Shown here: positions 27,494 to 36,951 of the stretch, piece after piece
Position numbering within the stretch: the stretch's first letter is position 1
Layout: each line of letters starts with the position of its first letter
NCBI RefSeq assembly: GCF_000316195.1
Contig: NZ_JH994110.1
Span: 392,728-456,727 of the forward strand
Direction of reading: 5' to 3'
Length of the DNA: 64,000 nucleotides
Origin: Brachyspira hampsonii 30446
Lineage (GTDB): Bacteria > Spirochaetota > Brachyspiria > Brachyspirales > Brachyspiraceae
The notes under the pieces: generated by a model
Seen by the model: only the letters and a program-made list of their open reading frames with translations
What the model was told of the DNA's origin: nothing
Database searches by the model: none
Translations under genes and position numbers: made by a program

Positions 27494-28279
27494 ATGAGTG
27501 TATTAAAAATAATATCTTGGAATGTAAACGGAATAAGAGCAGCATACAAAAAAGGTCTGGTAGATTTTATAAAAAAAGAAAATCCGGATATAATATGTCT
27601 TCAGGAAACTAAGGCATTTGAAGAGCAGCTGCCTGAAGATTTAAGAAATATAGAAGGTTATGAACTTTTTATTAATCCTGCTGATCCTGAAATAAAAAAA
27701 GGATACAGCGGAGTTGCTATATATACTAAATTAAAACCAAATAAAGAAATAAAAAACAAATTAGGAAGTAAATTCTCAGACAGAGAAGGAAGAATATTAT
27801 CATTAGAGTTTGATGATTTTACTATATTTAATGTATATTTCCCAAACGGCGGTAAATCTGAAGAGCATTTTCAATATAAACTTTCTTTCTATGATGAAAT
27901 CACAAAACATTTAAGTAAGCTCAAAAAAAATACAAATGTAATATTATGCGGAGATATGAATATAGCTCATGAGGCTATAGATTTGGCAAGACCAAAAGAA
28001 AATGAAAAGAGTATAGGTTTCTTACCAGAGGAACGCGAAAAAATAACAGAATTTTTAAATAAGGGTTTTACTGATACATTTAGAATGTTTGTAAAAGAAG
28101 GCGGTCATTACAGCTGGTGGGATATGAAAACTAGATCCAGAGAAAAAAATGTGGGCTGGAGAATAGATTATTTCTTTGTTAACAATGAAATAGCTCCTAA
28201 TATAAAAAGAGCTGATATATTAACTGATGTTATGGGAAGCGATCATTGTCCTATACTTATTGAATGGGATAAACAATAA
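27494..28279 (+). CDS. xth: Exodeoxyribonuclease III / AP endonuclease
   Basis: ExoIII cuts DNA 5' of abasic sites in base excision repair. The 261-residue protein shows the whole family pattern: ISWNVNGIRA at the start, the metal-binding E in CLQETKAF, GYSGVAIYTK, CGDMNIAHEAIDLARP, WWDMKTRSREKNVGWRIDYF, and the final catalytic GSDHCPI. It is intact. An AAAGG lies upstream of the ATG. Confidence 0.97.
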   Translation: MSVLKIISWNVNGIRAAYKKGLVDFIKKENPDIICLQETKAFEEQLPEDLRNIEGYELFINPADPEIKKGYSGVAIYTKLKPNKEIKNKLGSKFSDREGRILSLEFDDFTIFNVYFPNGGKSEEHFQYKLSFYDEITKHLSKLKKNTNVILCGDMNIAHEAIDLARPKENEKSIGFLPEEREKITEFLNKGFTDTFRMFVKEGGHYSWWDMKTRSREKNVGWRIDYFFVNNEIAPNIKRADILTDVMGSDHCPILIEWDKQ

Positions 28280-28377
28280 AAACTGTAAATTAAAAAATTA
28301 CTTGATTTTTTAAGGTTTTATAATATATTAAAAATTATTAAATATGATTCTATTTTTATATTATTAAAGGAGTTTGC

Positions 28378-28710
28378 ATGGTTCGTACAATTATTGAGGA
28401 TAAAACGGCAATAATAAATATAGAAAAAAATATAATATCTGAGAATGTAGATATACTAGAAGAAAAATTGAATTATATAAAAAATGCAGATATTTCTAAT
28501 TTGATATTTGATTTCCATAATATAGAGTATATGTGTTCCTCTGCATTAGGATTGATTGCATTAGCTTTAAGGGTATCTTCAGAAAATGGAGGGGTTGTTT
28601 ATTTTTGTTCTCTAAGCAAACAGTTAAAATCATTATTTGAAGCTACTAAATTTTTAACCATTGTAAAAACTGCTGATAATATAGATGAAGCCTTAAAAAA
28701 TATTAAATAA
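28378..28710 (+). CDS. STAS-domain anti-sigma factor antagonist
   Basis: The 110-residue protein is a single STAS domain, as in SpoIIAA/RsbV. These act in partner-switching by binding an anti-sigma kinase, controlled by phosphorylation of a Ser. The phosphosite loop is visible at YMCSSALG (S54/S55). AAAGGAG precedes the ATG. It is followed 16 bases later by the YggT gene, so it begins a STAS-YggT-TPR operon. No kinase or phosphatase partner lies in the window. Confidence 0.9.
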   Translation: MVRTIIEDKTAIINIEKNIISENVDILEEKLNYIKNADISNLIFDFHNIEYMCSSALGLIALALRVSSENGGVVYFCSLSKQLKSLFEATKFLTIVKTADNIDEALKNIK

Positions 28711-28726
28711 TATAAACAGGATATAT

Positions 28727-29047
28727 ATGTTAATAGAAACTATTAGATTCATATACTATTTATTAATGCAAACTCTAAGACTTTATTCTTTTATATGGTT
28801 TGTATGGATTATATTAAGCTGGCTTCAGGCTTTCGGAGCTATGCATTTGGACTATTATAATCCTATAGTAAACTTTTTTTATAAAATCACTGATGGAGTT
28901 ATAGATAAAATATTCGGAGGAAGAAGACTTATTGTAGGTATTCTTGATTTATCTCCATTAGTATTTCTTTTGGTACTTCAATTAGTTGCTCCTATTATAC
29001 TCAGAGTAGTATTCCAGTTTTTACTAAATCTAGCAGTTAGGATATAG
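28727..29047 (+). CDS. YggT-family membrane protein
   Basis: The 106-residue protein has two hydrophobic blocks (FIYYLLMQTLRLYSFIWFVW and LDLSPLVFLLVLQLVAPIIL). Between them are the YggT features NPIVNFFYKITD and DKIFGGRR. YggT proteins are small inner membrane proteins linked to division, membrane organisation or osmotic stress, with uncertain biochemistry. It is flanked closely by the STAS and TPR genes. Confidence 0.85.
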   Translation: MLIETIRFIYYLLMQTLRLYSFIWFVWIILSWLQAFGAMHLDYYNPIVNFFYKITDGVIDKIFGGRRLIVGILDLSPLVFLLVLQLVAPIILRVVFQFLLNLAVRI

Positions 29048-29055
29048 AGCATATT

Positions 29056-31194
29056 ATGAGTTCTTTAGATGATATAAGTAAATATATTGATGATGGTGAT
29101 TATAGAAAAGCCATAGAAGAATTGGATATTATTATATCTAGAGAACCGGACAATGCCAGAGCTTTTTATATGAGGGGAAAATCAGCATTCATAGAGCTTC
29201 AGAACGAAGAGTTTGATAGAAATAAATATGATGCTAGAAGGGCTTTGATATATTCTACTATAGAATACGACCTTAATAAATCAATAGATATAGATCCTAA
29301 TATAACAGATGCATATAGAGGGTTAATGTATCTTAATAGAGATTTGAAAAATGTTGATAAAGAAAGAGAATATGCTCAGATACTTCTTGAAAAAGATAAT
29401 ACTGCTTATGATGCTTTGTTAATACTTGCAAGCAGCTATTTAAATAATGGAGAAAATGAAGCAGATTTCTATCAGGCTATAGGATATTATGATGATTTTA
29501 TCAGCAAGGTAAAGCCTGAAAAAACTAAAGCGGCAAGATTTGAAAGAGGTCTTTGCTATTATAATCTTAATATCCTTACAAAAGCTGATATAGAGGCTAA
29601 TAAACTTATTTATGATTTTCCTTTTTATGATGATGCTTACTTTCTTAAAGGTATAATACTTGCCAAAAATGGTATAAAATCTGAGTTTTATGATGATGCT
29701 ATATTCTTTTTGGATAGGGCTATAGAATTAAATGCTTCCAATTTTAATGCTATATATGAAAGAGCAGAATGGTATTTTAATAAAGAAAATTATAGAAAAG
29801 CTATAGAAAATTATAATGAGCTTTTAAAACATAATAATAAATATAGATTAGATGCTTTACTTGGTAAAATTCAGGCACTTCATGATTTAATTATAGAAAA
29901 TGATGATAAAAATTATCCGGATAGTCAGGAAGAAGGAAAAGATTTAGCAGAAGTTTTTTATTTATTAGATAAAGTTATAGATGTAATAGGCATAAATACT
30001 CTTCAGTACAGATACTATAGAGGAAATTTATATGCTTATCAGGGTGAAATAAAAAAAGCAATAGCAGAATTCAAAAAAATACTCAATGAAAATAAAGAAG
30101 CATGGATTTATGAAAAAATTGCAGAATTATATCATAATTATGCTAAAAGTGATAATGATTATAGAGAGGCATTAAAATATTTATCTCATATAGATAAAAT
30201 AGAATATAAATATTCTACATATTATCTATCTATATTTTCAAATTATGAAATAAAAAATTATGAGTCAGCAGCTCAATTATGCAAAGAATTTTTTGAATAT
30301 GTAAATGATTATGATGATGAGATATATTATATAAGATTTATATATGCTCATTCTTTGCAGATGATAGGCTCTAATGATTATAAATTAATACTAGATAATT
30401 TTAAGATATGTTTAAATGGCAATCTCGATAAAGCTCCTATATACAGAGCTATAGCAAAGATAATGATTTATAATATGCCTAATGAATATACTAATGAAGG
30501 CATATATATGTTAAAAAAAGCTTTGGAATTAAATGATGCCATATCATATCATATATATGCTAAAGAATTATTTTACGGCGATATTATTACTCCGTATCCT
30601 GAACTAGCTATTTCTATGGCAAATATAGCATTTGATATAGATAATACTTTGGAATGTGCTTTAACTATTGTAGGAAGAGCTTATGAATTAGGAAGGGGAG
30701 TAGAGCAAAATGATTCTAAGGCTTTTGAAATGTATAATAAAGCTATGACAATATGCAAAAATAGTAATTCCAGATGTTCCTGTTCTAATGGGATTATAGC
30801 TCATTGTTATTATAAGGGAATAGGAGTAGAAAAAAATGAACAAATGGCTTATGATATAATAAAAAAAACCGTTGATGTTTTAGGTAATAATTCCCATGAT
30901 TATGCGGCATTATTATATTCATATTTTGCTTTAAATAATATAGAAGGATTTGATTTAGTTACTTCTTTAACATTATTTGAAAATATAGATAATTATTCTC
31001 ATAATATATATATTATAATGATGCTTAAAAGAATATATAAAAGATTGGGAAAGAAGAATGATGTTAAGAGAATGTCTAAAATGGAGAAAAAGGCATTAGA
31101 AACTACAGGGGAATTAAATTTAAATTACATAAGAAAATACATTAAAAATTTCAATAATTTCTATCCTATTTTAAATAGGGATTTTACACTTTGA
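29056..31194 (+). CDS. TPR and Sel1 repeat protein
   Basis: The 712-residue cytoplasmic protein has no signal peptide. At least ten TPR-like helix pairs run through it (ARAFYMRGKSAFIEL, FNAIYERAEWYFNKENYRKA and others). Two Sel1-type repeats sit near 545-610 (YELGRGVEQNDSKAFEMYNK and YYKGIGVEKNEQMAYDIIKK). Such scaffolds mediate protein-protein contacts; the partner is unknown. It starts 8 bases after YggT. Its stop codon TGA lies within the -35 box of the next gene. Confidence 0.88.
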   Translation: MSSLDDISKYIDDGDYRKAIEELDIIISREPDNARAFYMRGKSAFIELQNEEFDRNKYDARRALIYSTIEYDLNKSIDIDPNITDAYRGLMYLNRDLKNVDKEREYAQILLEKDNTAYDALLILASSYLNNGENEADFYQAIGYYDDFISKVKPEKTKAARFERGLCYYNLNILTKADIEANKLIYDFPFYDDAYFLKGIILAKNGIKSEFYDDAIFFLDRAIELNASNFNAIYERAEWYFNKENYRKAIENYNELLKHNNKYRLDALLGKIQALHDLIIENDDKNYPDSQEEGKDLAEVFYLLDKVIDVIGINTLQYRYYRGNLYAYQGEIKKAIAEFKKILNENKEAWIYEKIAELYHNYAKSDNDYREALKYLSHIDKIEYKYSTYYLSIFSNYEIKNYESAAQLCKEFFEYVNDYDDEIYYIRFIYAHSLQMIGSNDYKLILDNFKICLNGNLDKAPIYRAIAKIMIYNMPNEYTNEGIYMLKKALELNDAISYHIYAKELFYGDIITPYPELAISMANIAFDIDNTLECALTIVGRAYELGRGVEQNDSKAFEMYNKAMTICKNSNSRCSCSNGIIAHCYYKGIGVEKNEQMAYDIIKKTVDVLGNNSHDYAALLYSYFALNNIEGFDLVTSLTLFENIDNYSHNIYIIMMLKRIYKRLGKKNDVKRMSKMEKKALETTGELNLNYIRKYIKNFNNFYPILNRDFTL

Positions 31195-31219
31195 CAAAAA
31201 AATATATTAATAGTATTAT
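31191..31219 (+). promoter_or_regulatory. Promoter of the DUF1858 gene overlapping the TPR stop codon
   Basis: TTGACA at 31191-31196 includes the TGA stop (31192-31194) of the TPR gene. TATTAT at 31214-31219 is 17 bases away. AAGAGGT before 31256 supplies the RBS. Confidence 0.7.
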
Positions 31220-31255
31220 AAACATATAAATAAAAATAAAAAAGAGGTAATAAAT

Positions 31256-31465
31256 ATGATAAACAAAACTATGAGTATAGGTGAGATTATACAGATATTT
31301 CCTGATTCTGTAGAAATAATGATGGGAAGAGGTCTTCATTGCGTAGGCTGTCATGTTGCAAGCTGGGAAAGTTTAGAAGAAGGATGCAGAGGACATGGCA
31401 TGAGTGATGAAGTTATAGACAGTATAGTTAAAGAAATAAATGATAAATTAGAAGCCAGAAAATAA
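31256..31465 (+). CDS. DUF1858 domain protein (hybrid-cluster-associated type)
   Basis: The 69-residue protein has the DUF1858 pattern, with MSIGEIIQIFPDSVEIMMGR leading to HCVGCHVASWESLEE. C29 and C32 form a CxxC pair that in this family is thought to serve redox or disulfide chemistry in anaerobes. C44 is an extra Cys. A strong promoter and a terminator flank it, so it is a single-gene unit. Confidence 0.9.
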   Translation: MINKTMSIGEIIQIFPDSVEIMMGRGLHCVGCHVASWESLEEGCRGHGMSDEVIDSIVKEINDKLEARK

Positions 31466-31487
31466 TTGGTTTTTATATCAAAAAATA

Positions 31488-31517
31488 AGAGATAGTAAAA
31501 ATACTATCTCTTTTTTT
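31488..31517. terminator. Terminator between the convergent DUF1858 and DUF3108 genes
   Basis: AGAGATAGTA (31488-31497) pairs perfectly with TACTATCTCT (31502-31511), followed by seven more Ts. Confidence 0.88.
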
Positions 31518-31543
31518 ATGATTTTGATAATTCTATAAGTGTA

Positions 31544-32290
31544 TTATTTTCCGTCTTTATATTCTCTAATTATTCCTCTGACTCTTATTGTAAGTCCATA
31601 AACTTTCTGTTCTGCTATAATAACATCTAAAGGAACTTGATTATATTTGTCTTTGGAAATTAAAGCATCTGTACCATATTTATCCTTTTCATAAACTCTT
31701 ATAGTGGATAATTTATCCCGCTCCAATTTTGTTTTTAAATCTTCTCCATTTTCTATAGTAAATCTTATATCTGTTTTGACATTTTTTCCTTCAAGCCAAT
31801 TAACTTTAAATGTGCCAATATTTTTGTCTACGAAACGCATAAAGAATACTAACGATAAAGCATCAAATGCCATGCCTTCAAATTCTACTTTTTCATCAAC
31901 AGTTCTTTTGTCATTGAATAAATAATAGTTATCATAAAAAGTTAAAGATTCTTTATTAGTCCAATCTCCTTCAGAAGTATCTTTTTTCAAAACTATAGGT
32001 TTAAAATCATTGGTGCTTACCCATGCTTCAAATATATCGCTTACTTTATAAATCCAATTAGCTGCTCCTGTAGTATAAACATGGGCATATAAATGGTATG
32101 CTGGTACTCCGTTTACATTGCTTATAGCAAGGACTTTAGCTTCGAGTGTACCAACTTTTCCGCTTATATTAAATTCCGGTACCTGTGCTAAAACATCATA
32201 CTTTATATATTCACCTACTTTAAATGTCTGATTGTATCCGAAAACCATATTAGAAATCAATACCATTATGATAAAAATATACTTCTTCAT
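31544..32290 (-). CDS. DUF3108 secreted protein
   Basis: The 248-residue protein has a cleavable signal peptide (MKKYIFIIMVLISNMVFG), then the DUF3108 pattern FKVGEYIKYDV, an IYKVSDIFEAWVSTNDFKP segment and FDALSLVFFMR. DUF3108 proteins are periplasmic beta-sheet proteins of unknown function. An AAAGGAG RBS lies before the ATG at 32290. It is a single-gene unit. Confidence 0.88.
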   Translation of the reverse strand: MKKYIFIIMVLISNMVFGYNQTFKVGEYIKYDVLAQVPEFNISGKVGTLEAKVLAISNVNGVPAYHLYAHVYTTGAANWIYKVSDIFEAWVSTNDFKPIVLKKDTSEGDWTNKESLTFYDNYYLFNDKRTVDEKVEFEGMAFDALSLVFFMRFVDKNIGTFKVNWLEGKNVKTDIRFTIENGEDLKTKLERDKLSTIRVYEKDKYGTDALISKDKYNQVPLDVIIAEQKVYGLTIRVRGIIREYKDGK

Positions 32291-32434
32291 AAGACAAAAT
32301 AATCTCCTTTACTGAAATATTAAATTCTTACATATTATATATACTGAAAAATTGAACTTTTGTCAAAGAGTTTTTACAATTTTTTATTGAATTTACAAAA
32401 CAAAATTATTAAAAAAGAAAATTTTATCTTCATC

Positions 32435-32751
32435 TGCCCGCCCTCTATGCTTTTTGTTTTATTTTGAAATTTTTAATTTATGCTTTTTTATTGTCTAATT
32501 AGAAATCGAGGCACCCACCCAAGTTTATTTTAAATTTATTGCTTTCTAAACCGCACGCAGAATAAAATTTTTAATATATGATTATTTTGAAATTATAATT
32601 AAAACAATAAATAAAAGCTCATTTACCGTGCGTTAAATAATTTGTTAAATCTAATCAATACTAGGGCGGGCATGCTTTTTTAAAATTAGGCAAAATATAT
32701 AAATGATGCCGTCATTTGAAATTAACGCATAAAAACCTAAAGGGCGGGGTT
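32435..32751. repeat. Modular intergenic repeat, copy 3
   Basis: Blocks in order: TGCCCGCCCTCTATGC (32435), GGCACCCACCCAAGTTT (near 32510), CCGCACGCAGAATAAAATTT (near 32551), TTTACCGTGCGTTAAATAA (near 32625), GGGCGGGCATGCTTTTT (near 32664), and AAAGGGCGGGGTTT ending at 32751. It fills most of the 32291-32849 gap, which has no gene. Confidence 0.8.
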
Positions 32752-32849
32752 TAGAGAAAAATGTTTAAATTTAATAGTTTGAAGGTATTTATCTTGCAAT
32801 AGTATTTTTTTAATATATTATATTGTAATTAATTTAAGGTTAAATTTTT

Positions 32850-33719
32850 ATGGCTTTATTCTTACTTATAGGAGTTATGGCATTATCAGCTTCTGCAATA
32901 TTTGTTAAGCTTGCTAATGCTCCTTCATCTATAATAGCATTTTATAGAATATTTATATCATTTTGTTTTATATCTGTGATAACAATATCAAAAAAATCTT
33001 CAAGAGAAGAACTTTTATCTGTTAGTAAGAAAGAAATAATACTTTCTGTGATATCAGGATTTTCACTAGCACTTCATTACTTTTTATGGTTTCAATCATT
33101 AAGCCTTACATCTGTTGCAAGCTCTACAGTTATAGTAACATTGCAGCCTTTATTTGCATTCATAGCAGGACATTTCTTTTTTAAAGAGGAGTACACTAAA
33201 TTAGCCATTTTGGGTTTTATTATAGCAGTTATGGGTTCTGTCATAATAGGCTGGGGTGATTTTCAGATAAGCTCAAAAGCATTGCTTGGAGATTTTATAG
33301 CTTTTATATCGGCAGGACTTATAAGTACATACTTTATTATAGGACAATATACAAGAAAAAGATTATCAGCTTTAACTTGGATTAGTTTAACATATTTCAG
33401 TGCATTTATCTTTTTAGGGATTTTATCTTATATAATGCATACACCTTTTACAGGTTATTCATTAAATACTTGGATTAATATATTAGGAATTACATTCATA
33501 TCAACTATGCTAGGACAGGTAATATTTACTTGGCTTTTAAAATATTTCTCAGCTACTATTATTTCTATGACTATATTAGGCGAAGCTGTGGGAACTTGTA
33601 TACTAGGATACTTTATATTGCATGAAAGCATAAGTTTTAAGCAGTTTATAGGAATAACTGTTATATTAGCAGGAATAGCTTTATTTTTATGGGAAAAGAG
33701 AAAAACTATTTCTAAATAA
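32850..33719 (+). CDS. EamA/DMT-family transporter
   Basis: The 289-residue inner membrane protein has about ten membrane helices in two EamA repeats (about 1-140 and 145-285). The conserved glycine/proline-rich ends are LQPLFAFIAGHFFFKEEYT and LGEAVGTCILGYFILHES. DMT carriers export small metabolites; the substrate cannot be predicted. It lies 17 bases upstream of the MoxR-like gene on the same strand. Confidence 0.9.
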   Translation: MALFLLIGVMALSASAIFVKLANAPSSIIAFYRIFISFCFISVITISKKSSREELLSVSKKEIILSVISGFSLALHYFLWFQSLSLTSVASSTVIVTLQPLFAFIAGHFFFKEEYTKLAILGFIIAVMGSVIIGWGDFQISSKALLGDFIAFISAGLISTYFIIGQYTRKRLSALTWISLTYFSAFIFLGILSYIMHTPFTGYSLNTWINILGITFISTMLGQVIFTWLLKYFSATIISMTILGEAVGTCILGYFILHESISFKQFIGITVILAGIALFLWEKRKTISK

Positions 33720-33736
33720 AGGAGTTTTTTATAACA

Positions 33737-34852
33737 ATGAAAAAAAAAGATAATAATAATGAAGAAAAAATACATCAGAAACCTTTAATGGAAGAACTTT
33801 ATAAAGATGAACTTGAAGCTTTGAAAAAAGAAGATAAAAATAGTAAGCCGAAAAATTGGAATTTATCTCCTCAGGCTGTCAGAGATTTCATATTAGGTAA
33901 AAAATTAAAGAGCGGTGCAGAGATAAAAAGAAAATTCTACGGAGATGATGCCTTAGTAGAAAGGTCAATAATAACATTAGCAGGCAACAGAGGATTAATG
34001 CTTGTAGGCGAACCCGGTACTGCCAAAACTATGCTAAGCGAATTATTATCAGCGGCTATAAGCGGAAACAGTACAATAACAATACAGGGAACTGCCGGAA
34101 CTAATGAAGATAATATAAAATATTCTTGGAATTATGCCATGCTATTTGCTAAGGGACCTGTAGAAGAGGCATTGATACCTTCTCCTGTTTATATAGGAAT
34201 GAATGAAGGAATAATAACAAGATTTGAAGAGATTACAAGATGCCCGCTTGAAATACAGGATTCACTTATAAGTATATTAAGCGATAAAATCATGAATATT
34301 CCAGAGCAGAATAGAGTTTTATTTGCCAATTCCGGCTTTAATATTATAGCTACTGCCAATACCAGAGATAAAGGCATCAATGAAATGAGCAGTGCATTAA
34401 AAAGAAGATTCAATTTTGAAACAGTTGAACCTATAAAAAATCCTAAACTTGAAGGCGAAATCATTACTAATCAATGCCAAACATTATTAGAGCTTGCTGA
34501 TATAGATGTTGATATAGAATATGATGTTGTTGATATACTTGCCACTACATTTAATGAACTTAGAAGCGGAAAGAGTTTTGAAAATGCCAAAATACAGGAA
34601 TTAAATTCGGTTATGAGCACTGCTGAAGCTGTATCGGTTTATTATCAGTCAGCACTTCATTCTTATTATTACGGTGATAAAAGTATAAAAATGGATACTG
34701 TAGTTGGAAACTTAATAGGAAGTGTTGCTAAAGAAAATAAAGATGATTTGCCTAAGTTAAAGAACTATTTCAATAATTCTGTAAAAATAAAAGCTGAGAA
34801 ATTCGGCAAGAAATGGAAAGAGTATTATGAAAGCAGAAATCTTATTAAATAG
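33737..34852 (+). CDS. MoxR-type AAA+ ATPase
   Basis: The 371-residue protein has Walker A GEPGTAKT at 91-98, an acidic Walker-B-like EEITRCP, and the sensor segment TANTRDKGINEMSSALKRRF. MoxR ATPases act as chaperones that insert cofactors or remodel complexes, usually with a VWA partner. The N-terminal 40 residues are charged and low-complexity. It follows the DMT gene at 17 bases with an AAAGGAG RBS. No VWA partner gene is adjacent in the window. Confidence 0.9.
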   Translation: MKKKDNNNEEKIHQKPLMEELYKDELEALKKEDKNSKPKNWNLSPQAVRDFILGKKLKSGAEIKRKFYGDDALVERSIITLAGNRGLMLVGEPGTAKTMLSELLSAAISGNSTITIQGTAGTNEDNIKYSWNYAMLFAKGPVEEALIPSPVYIGMNEGIITRFEEITRCPLEIQDSLISILSDKIMNIPEQNRVLFANSGFNIIATANTRDKGINEMSSALKRRFNFETVEPIKNPKLEGEIITNQCQTLLELADIDVDIEYDVVDILATTFNELRSGKSFENAKIQELNSVMSTAEAVSVYYQSALHSYYYGDKSIKMDTVVGNLIGSVAKENKDDLPKLKNYFNNSVKIKAEKFGKKWKEYYESRNLIK

Positions 34853-35175
34853 TATTATGTGTTAATATATTATATTAAAAATAATATTGTTAATAATTAT
34901 CTATATAACAAAATAAAATCAGATATGTTTAATTAAACTTTCAAATATATTTTTATTTTAATGTTTTTATATATAATGCTGAATTATGTATTTTATAACC
35001 ATATAAACTTTATATATTTATAATATTATAGTACATATTAAAGTAAAAAATGAGTATTATTATAAAAAGCAATTATATAATTATCAAAATATAAAAAATT
35101 TTGTATTTTTCATAGAATTTTCAAAAAAAATTTATATAATAGTATTTATATATAAAAATTTAGGAGAAAATAAAA
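34853..35175. other. AT-rich gap upstream of the first vsp gene
   Basis: TATAAT at 35135-35140 is a possible -10 box, but no well-spaced -35 is seen. The RBS is TTAGGAG at 35160-35166. I see no hairpin array, repeat block or gene here, unlike the leaders of the second and fourth vsp genes. Confidence 0.45.
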
Positions 35176-36318
35176 ATGAAAAAGTTTTTATTAACTGTAA
35201 TGGCTATTTTAACAGTAGCAAGCGGATCAGTGTTTGGTATGTATGGTGCGGATAATACTTGGTTATTTTTCCTTATACATGGCAACCAATTCAGAGCTAG
35301 AATGAACCAAGTAGGTTTCACTCTAGGCAACGGCACTATCAAAGGTACTTTCGGTTTTAAAGCTAATACACTTATTAACGGAAGCATCTTAAATACAAGC
35401 GGTAAAAATGACAAAAATCCATTAGAAGCTACTGTATCCGGCGGTATAGGATATACTAGCGATGCTTTTGGAATAGGTGTTGGTTATAACTATACTTATT
35501 CTGCTACTGGTACAGGAATAAACACCCATACTCCTGTAGTAACTATGAATTTCCTAAATAATAATTTGAGAATAGCAATACCTGTAAGTATAGCAATAGA
35601 AAAGAGCATAGGAGGTTCTGGGGCATTAACAGATAGAAAAGATTATTTAGGCTTAAGCATACCTGCTCAGATAAGATATTATACAGGAATAGATGCATTT
35701 AATTATATAAGATTTGAATTTAACTACGGATTAAATAAATATGATGGAGTAACAGGCAATCAAACAGCAAAATATGAAGCACAAACTATAGGTTTCCAAT
35801 TAAGACTTCATTTCTTGAATACAGTTATTGGAAATAATGTTACTGTAAATCCATTCTTAAGAATTGACTTTGCTTCTACTATAGGAGCCAAAGGAAAAGC
35901 CAATGTAGTATTCCCAGCAAATACATCTTTTGATGGAAGACTTACAGCTTGGGCTGCAAATGCTTGGAGAGAAGCTACAGCTGGTGAAGAAGCTTATGAT
36001 AGAGAAGCTTATGATTTGAAAATCATACCTAGCATATCTTTAAGTGTTAATACAGACTATGTTAATTTGATATTTGAACCTGGTTTAGGATACAGAATAC
36101 AAGACGACGGAATTAAGGGAAGCAAACTTACTCATTCATTATATTGGCAGGCTTACGGAGAAATTTATATAAGACCTACTCAAGACTTAGAATGGTATTT
36201 TGAAATGGATGTTAATAACGGCGTACCTAAACTTCAAGGAAACCCTGCGGGTAACGGAGTACCTGTTGTATTCGGAGCTAATACAGGTATAACTTGGTAT
36301 TTACCTGCTCTTAATTAA
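35176..36318 (+). CDS. vsp: Variable surface protein (Vsp) family, first gene of the cluster
   Basis: The 380-residue outer membrane protein has a signal peptide (MKKFLLTVMAILTVASGSVF) and then the Vsp core NQFRARMNQVGFTLGNGTIK. The middle is variable (residues 195-330 differ most from its neighbours). The common end is YIRPTQDLEWYFEMDVNN, then ITWYLPALN. Alternating hydrophobic residues suggest a beta-barrel. It is the most divergent of the four copies (IPVSIAIEKSIG insert, a Trp/Ala-rich stretch near 255-265). The RBS TTAGGAG matches that of the other copies. Vsp proteins are abundant Brachyspira surface antigens; their function is not known. Confidence 0.93.
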   Translation: MKKFLLTVMAILTVASGSVFGMYGADNTWLFFLIHGNQFRARMNQVGFTLGNGTIKGTFGFKANTLINGSILNTSGKNDKNPLEATVSGGIGYTSDAFGIGVGYNYTYSATGTGINTHTPVVTMNFLNNNLRIAIPVSIAIEKSIGGSGALTDRKDYLGLSIPAQIRYYTGIDAFNYIRFEFNYGLNKYDGVTGNQTAKYEAQTIGFQLRLHFLNTVIGNNVTVNPFLRIDFASTIGAKGKANVVFPANTSFDGRLTAWAANAWREATAGEEAYDREAYDLKIIPSISLSVNTDYVNLIFEPGLGYRIQDDGIKGSKLTHSLYWQAYGEIYIRPTQDLEWYFEMDVNNGVPKLQGNPAGNGVPVVFGANTGITWYLPALN

Positions 36319-36340
36319 TTAGAAATTAAGTATAGAAAAT

Positions 36341-36368
36341 AAAGGGGGCTTTAAGCCTCCTTTTTTAT
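36341..36368 (+). terminator. Terminator of the first vsp gene
   Basis: AAAGGGGGCTTTAAGCCTCC followed by six Ts. The same hairpin with small changes ends all four vsp genes, so it is part of the duplicated unit. Confidence 0.9.
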
Positions 36369-36450
36369 TGTTTTTTTATAATTTTTTCAATAAACTTATA
36401 AAAAATTTTTGCTTTTAGGCTTATTTGATTAAAAATGTTTGTTTAATTAA

Positions 36451-36469
36451 GGGTTGGTTGGCGGGCGGG
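36451..36469 (+). repeat. G-quadruplex-like motif in the vsp downstream repeat, copy 1
   Basis: GGGTTGGTTGGCGGGCGGG has five G tracts, three of them GGG. It is preceded by TTTAGGCTTATTTGATTAAA and AAATGTTTGTTTAATTAA, which recur before the motifs at 39799 and 42040. This copy is slightly degenerate for a three-layer quadruplex but can form a two-layer one. The whole 36319-36951 gap contains the terminator, this motif, the promoter at 36829 and the leader hairpin, but no gene. Confidence 0.75.
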
Positions 36470-36828
36470 TTAAACTATAAAAAAATTTAGTTTTATTTTT
36501 ATATTAATCAGTATTCCTGTATACATTAAAACTATACCAATGTAACTTAATATTTACCTTCTTCATAAAGTGTAATTAAATCATAAATAACTGATTTTTA
36601 AAAGCTTACTTTTTTATTGTAAAAACAATTATTAATAACTATAACACAATTAATACAGATCATTAATTTAATTAAATATTATCAAAATATATATAATAAA
36701 ATTCAAAAATTCATAAAAATAAAAATCATAATTATGTGGTTTTTAGAAAAAATTATAATTTTTTATTAAAAACTATGTAAATATGAATTAATACTATGAT
36801 TTTTTTATACAAATTCTGTTTATATGTA

Positions 36829-36856
36829 TTGACATTTTATAGCTTTTTTCTATAAT
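36829..36856 (+). promoter_or_regulatory. Consensus promoter of the second vsp gene
   Basis: TTGACA at 36829-36834 and TATAAT at 36851-36856 match the sigma-70 consensus exactly with a 16-base spacer. The start site would be near 36863, giving a leader of about 90 nt. Confidence 0.88.
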
Positions 36857-36862
36857 AGTTTA

Positions 36863-36915
36863 TAGAGGATCTTTATGGTGTCTATTGAGTTTTTAAGCAA
36901 TCTCTCAATAGACAC
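36863..36915 (+). promoter_or_regulatory. Leader of the second vsp gene: anti-loop sequence and 12-bp hairpin
   Basis: TAGAGGATCTTTAT at 36863-36876 is the exact reverse complement of ATAAAGATCCTCTA, which occurs three times in the leader of the fourth vsp gene. A perfect hairpin follows: GTGTCTATTGAG (36878-36889) with CTCAATAGACAC (36904-36915), loop of 14 bases. There is no T tract, so it is more likely a stabilising or regulatory structure than a terminator. Confidence 0.8.
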
Positions 36916-36951
36916 TGTCAAAAGACTATAAAAAATTTAGGAGAAAAAACA

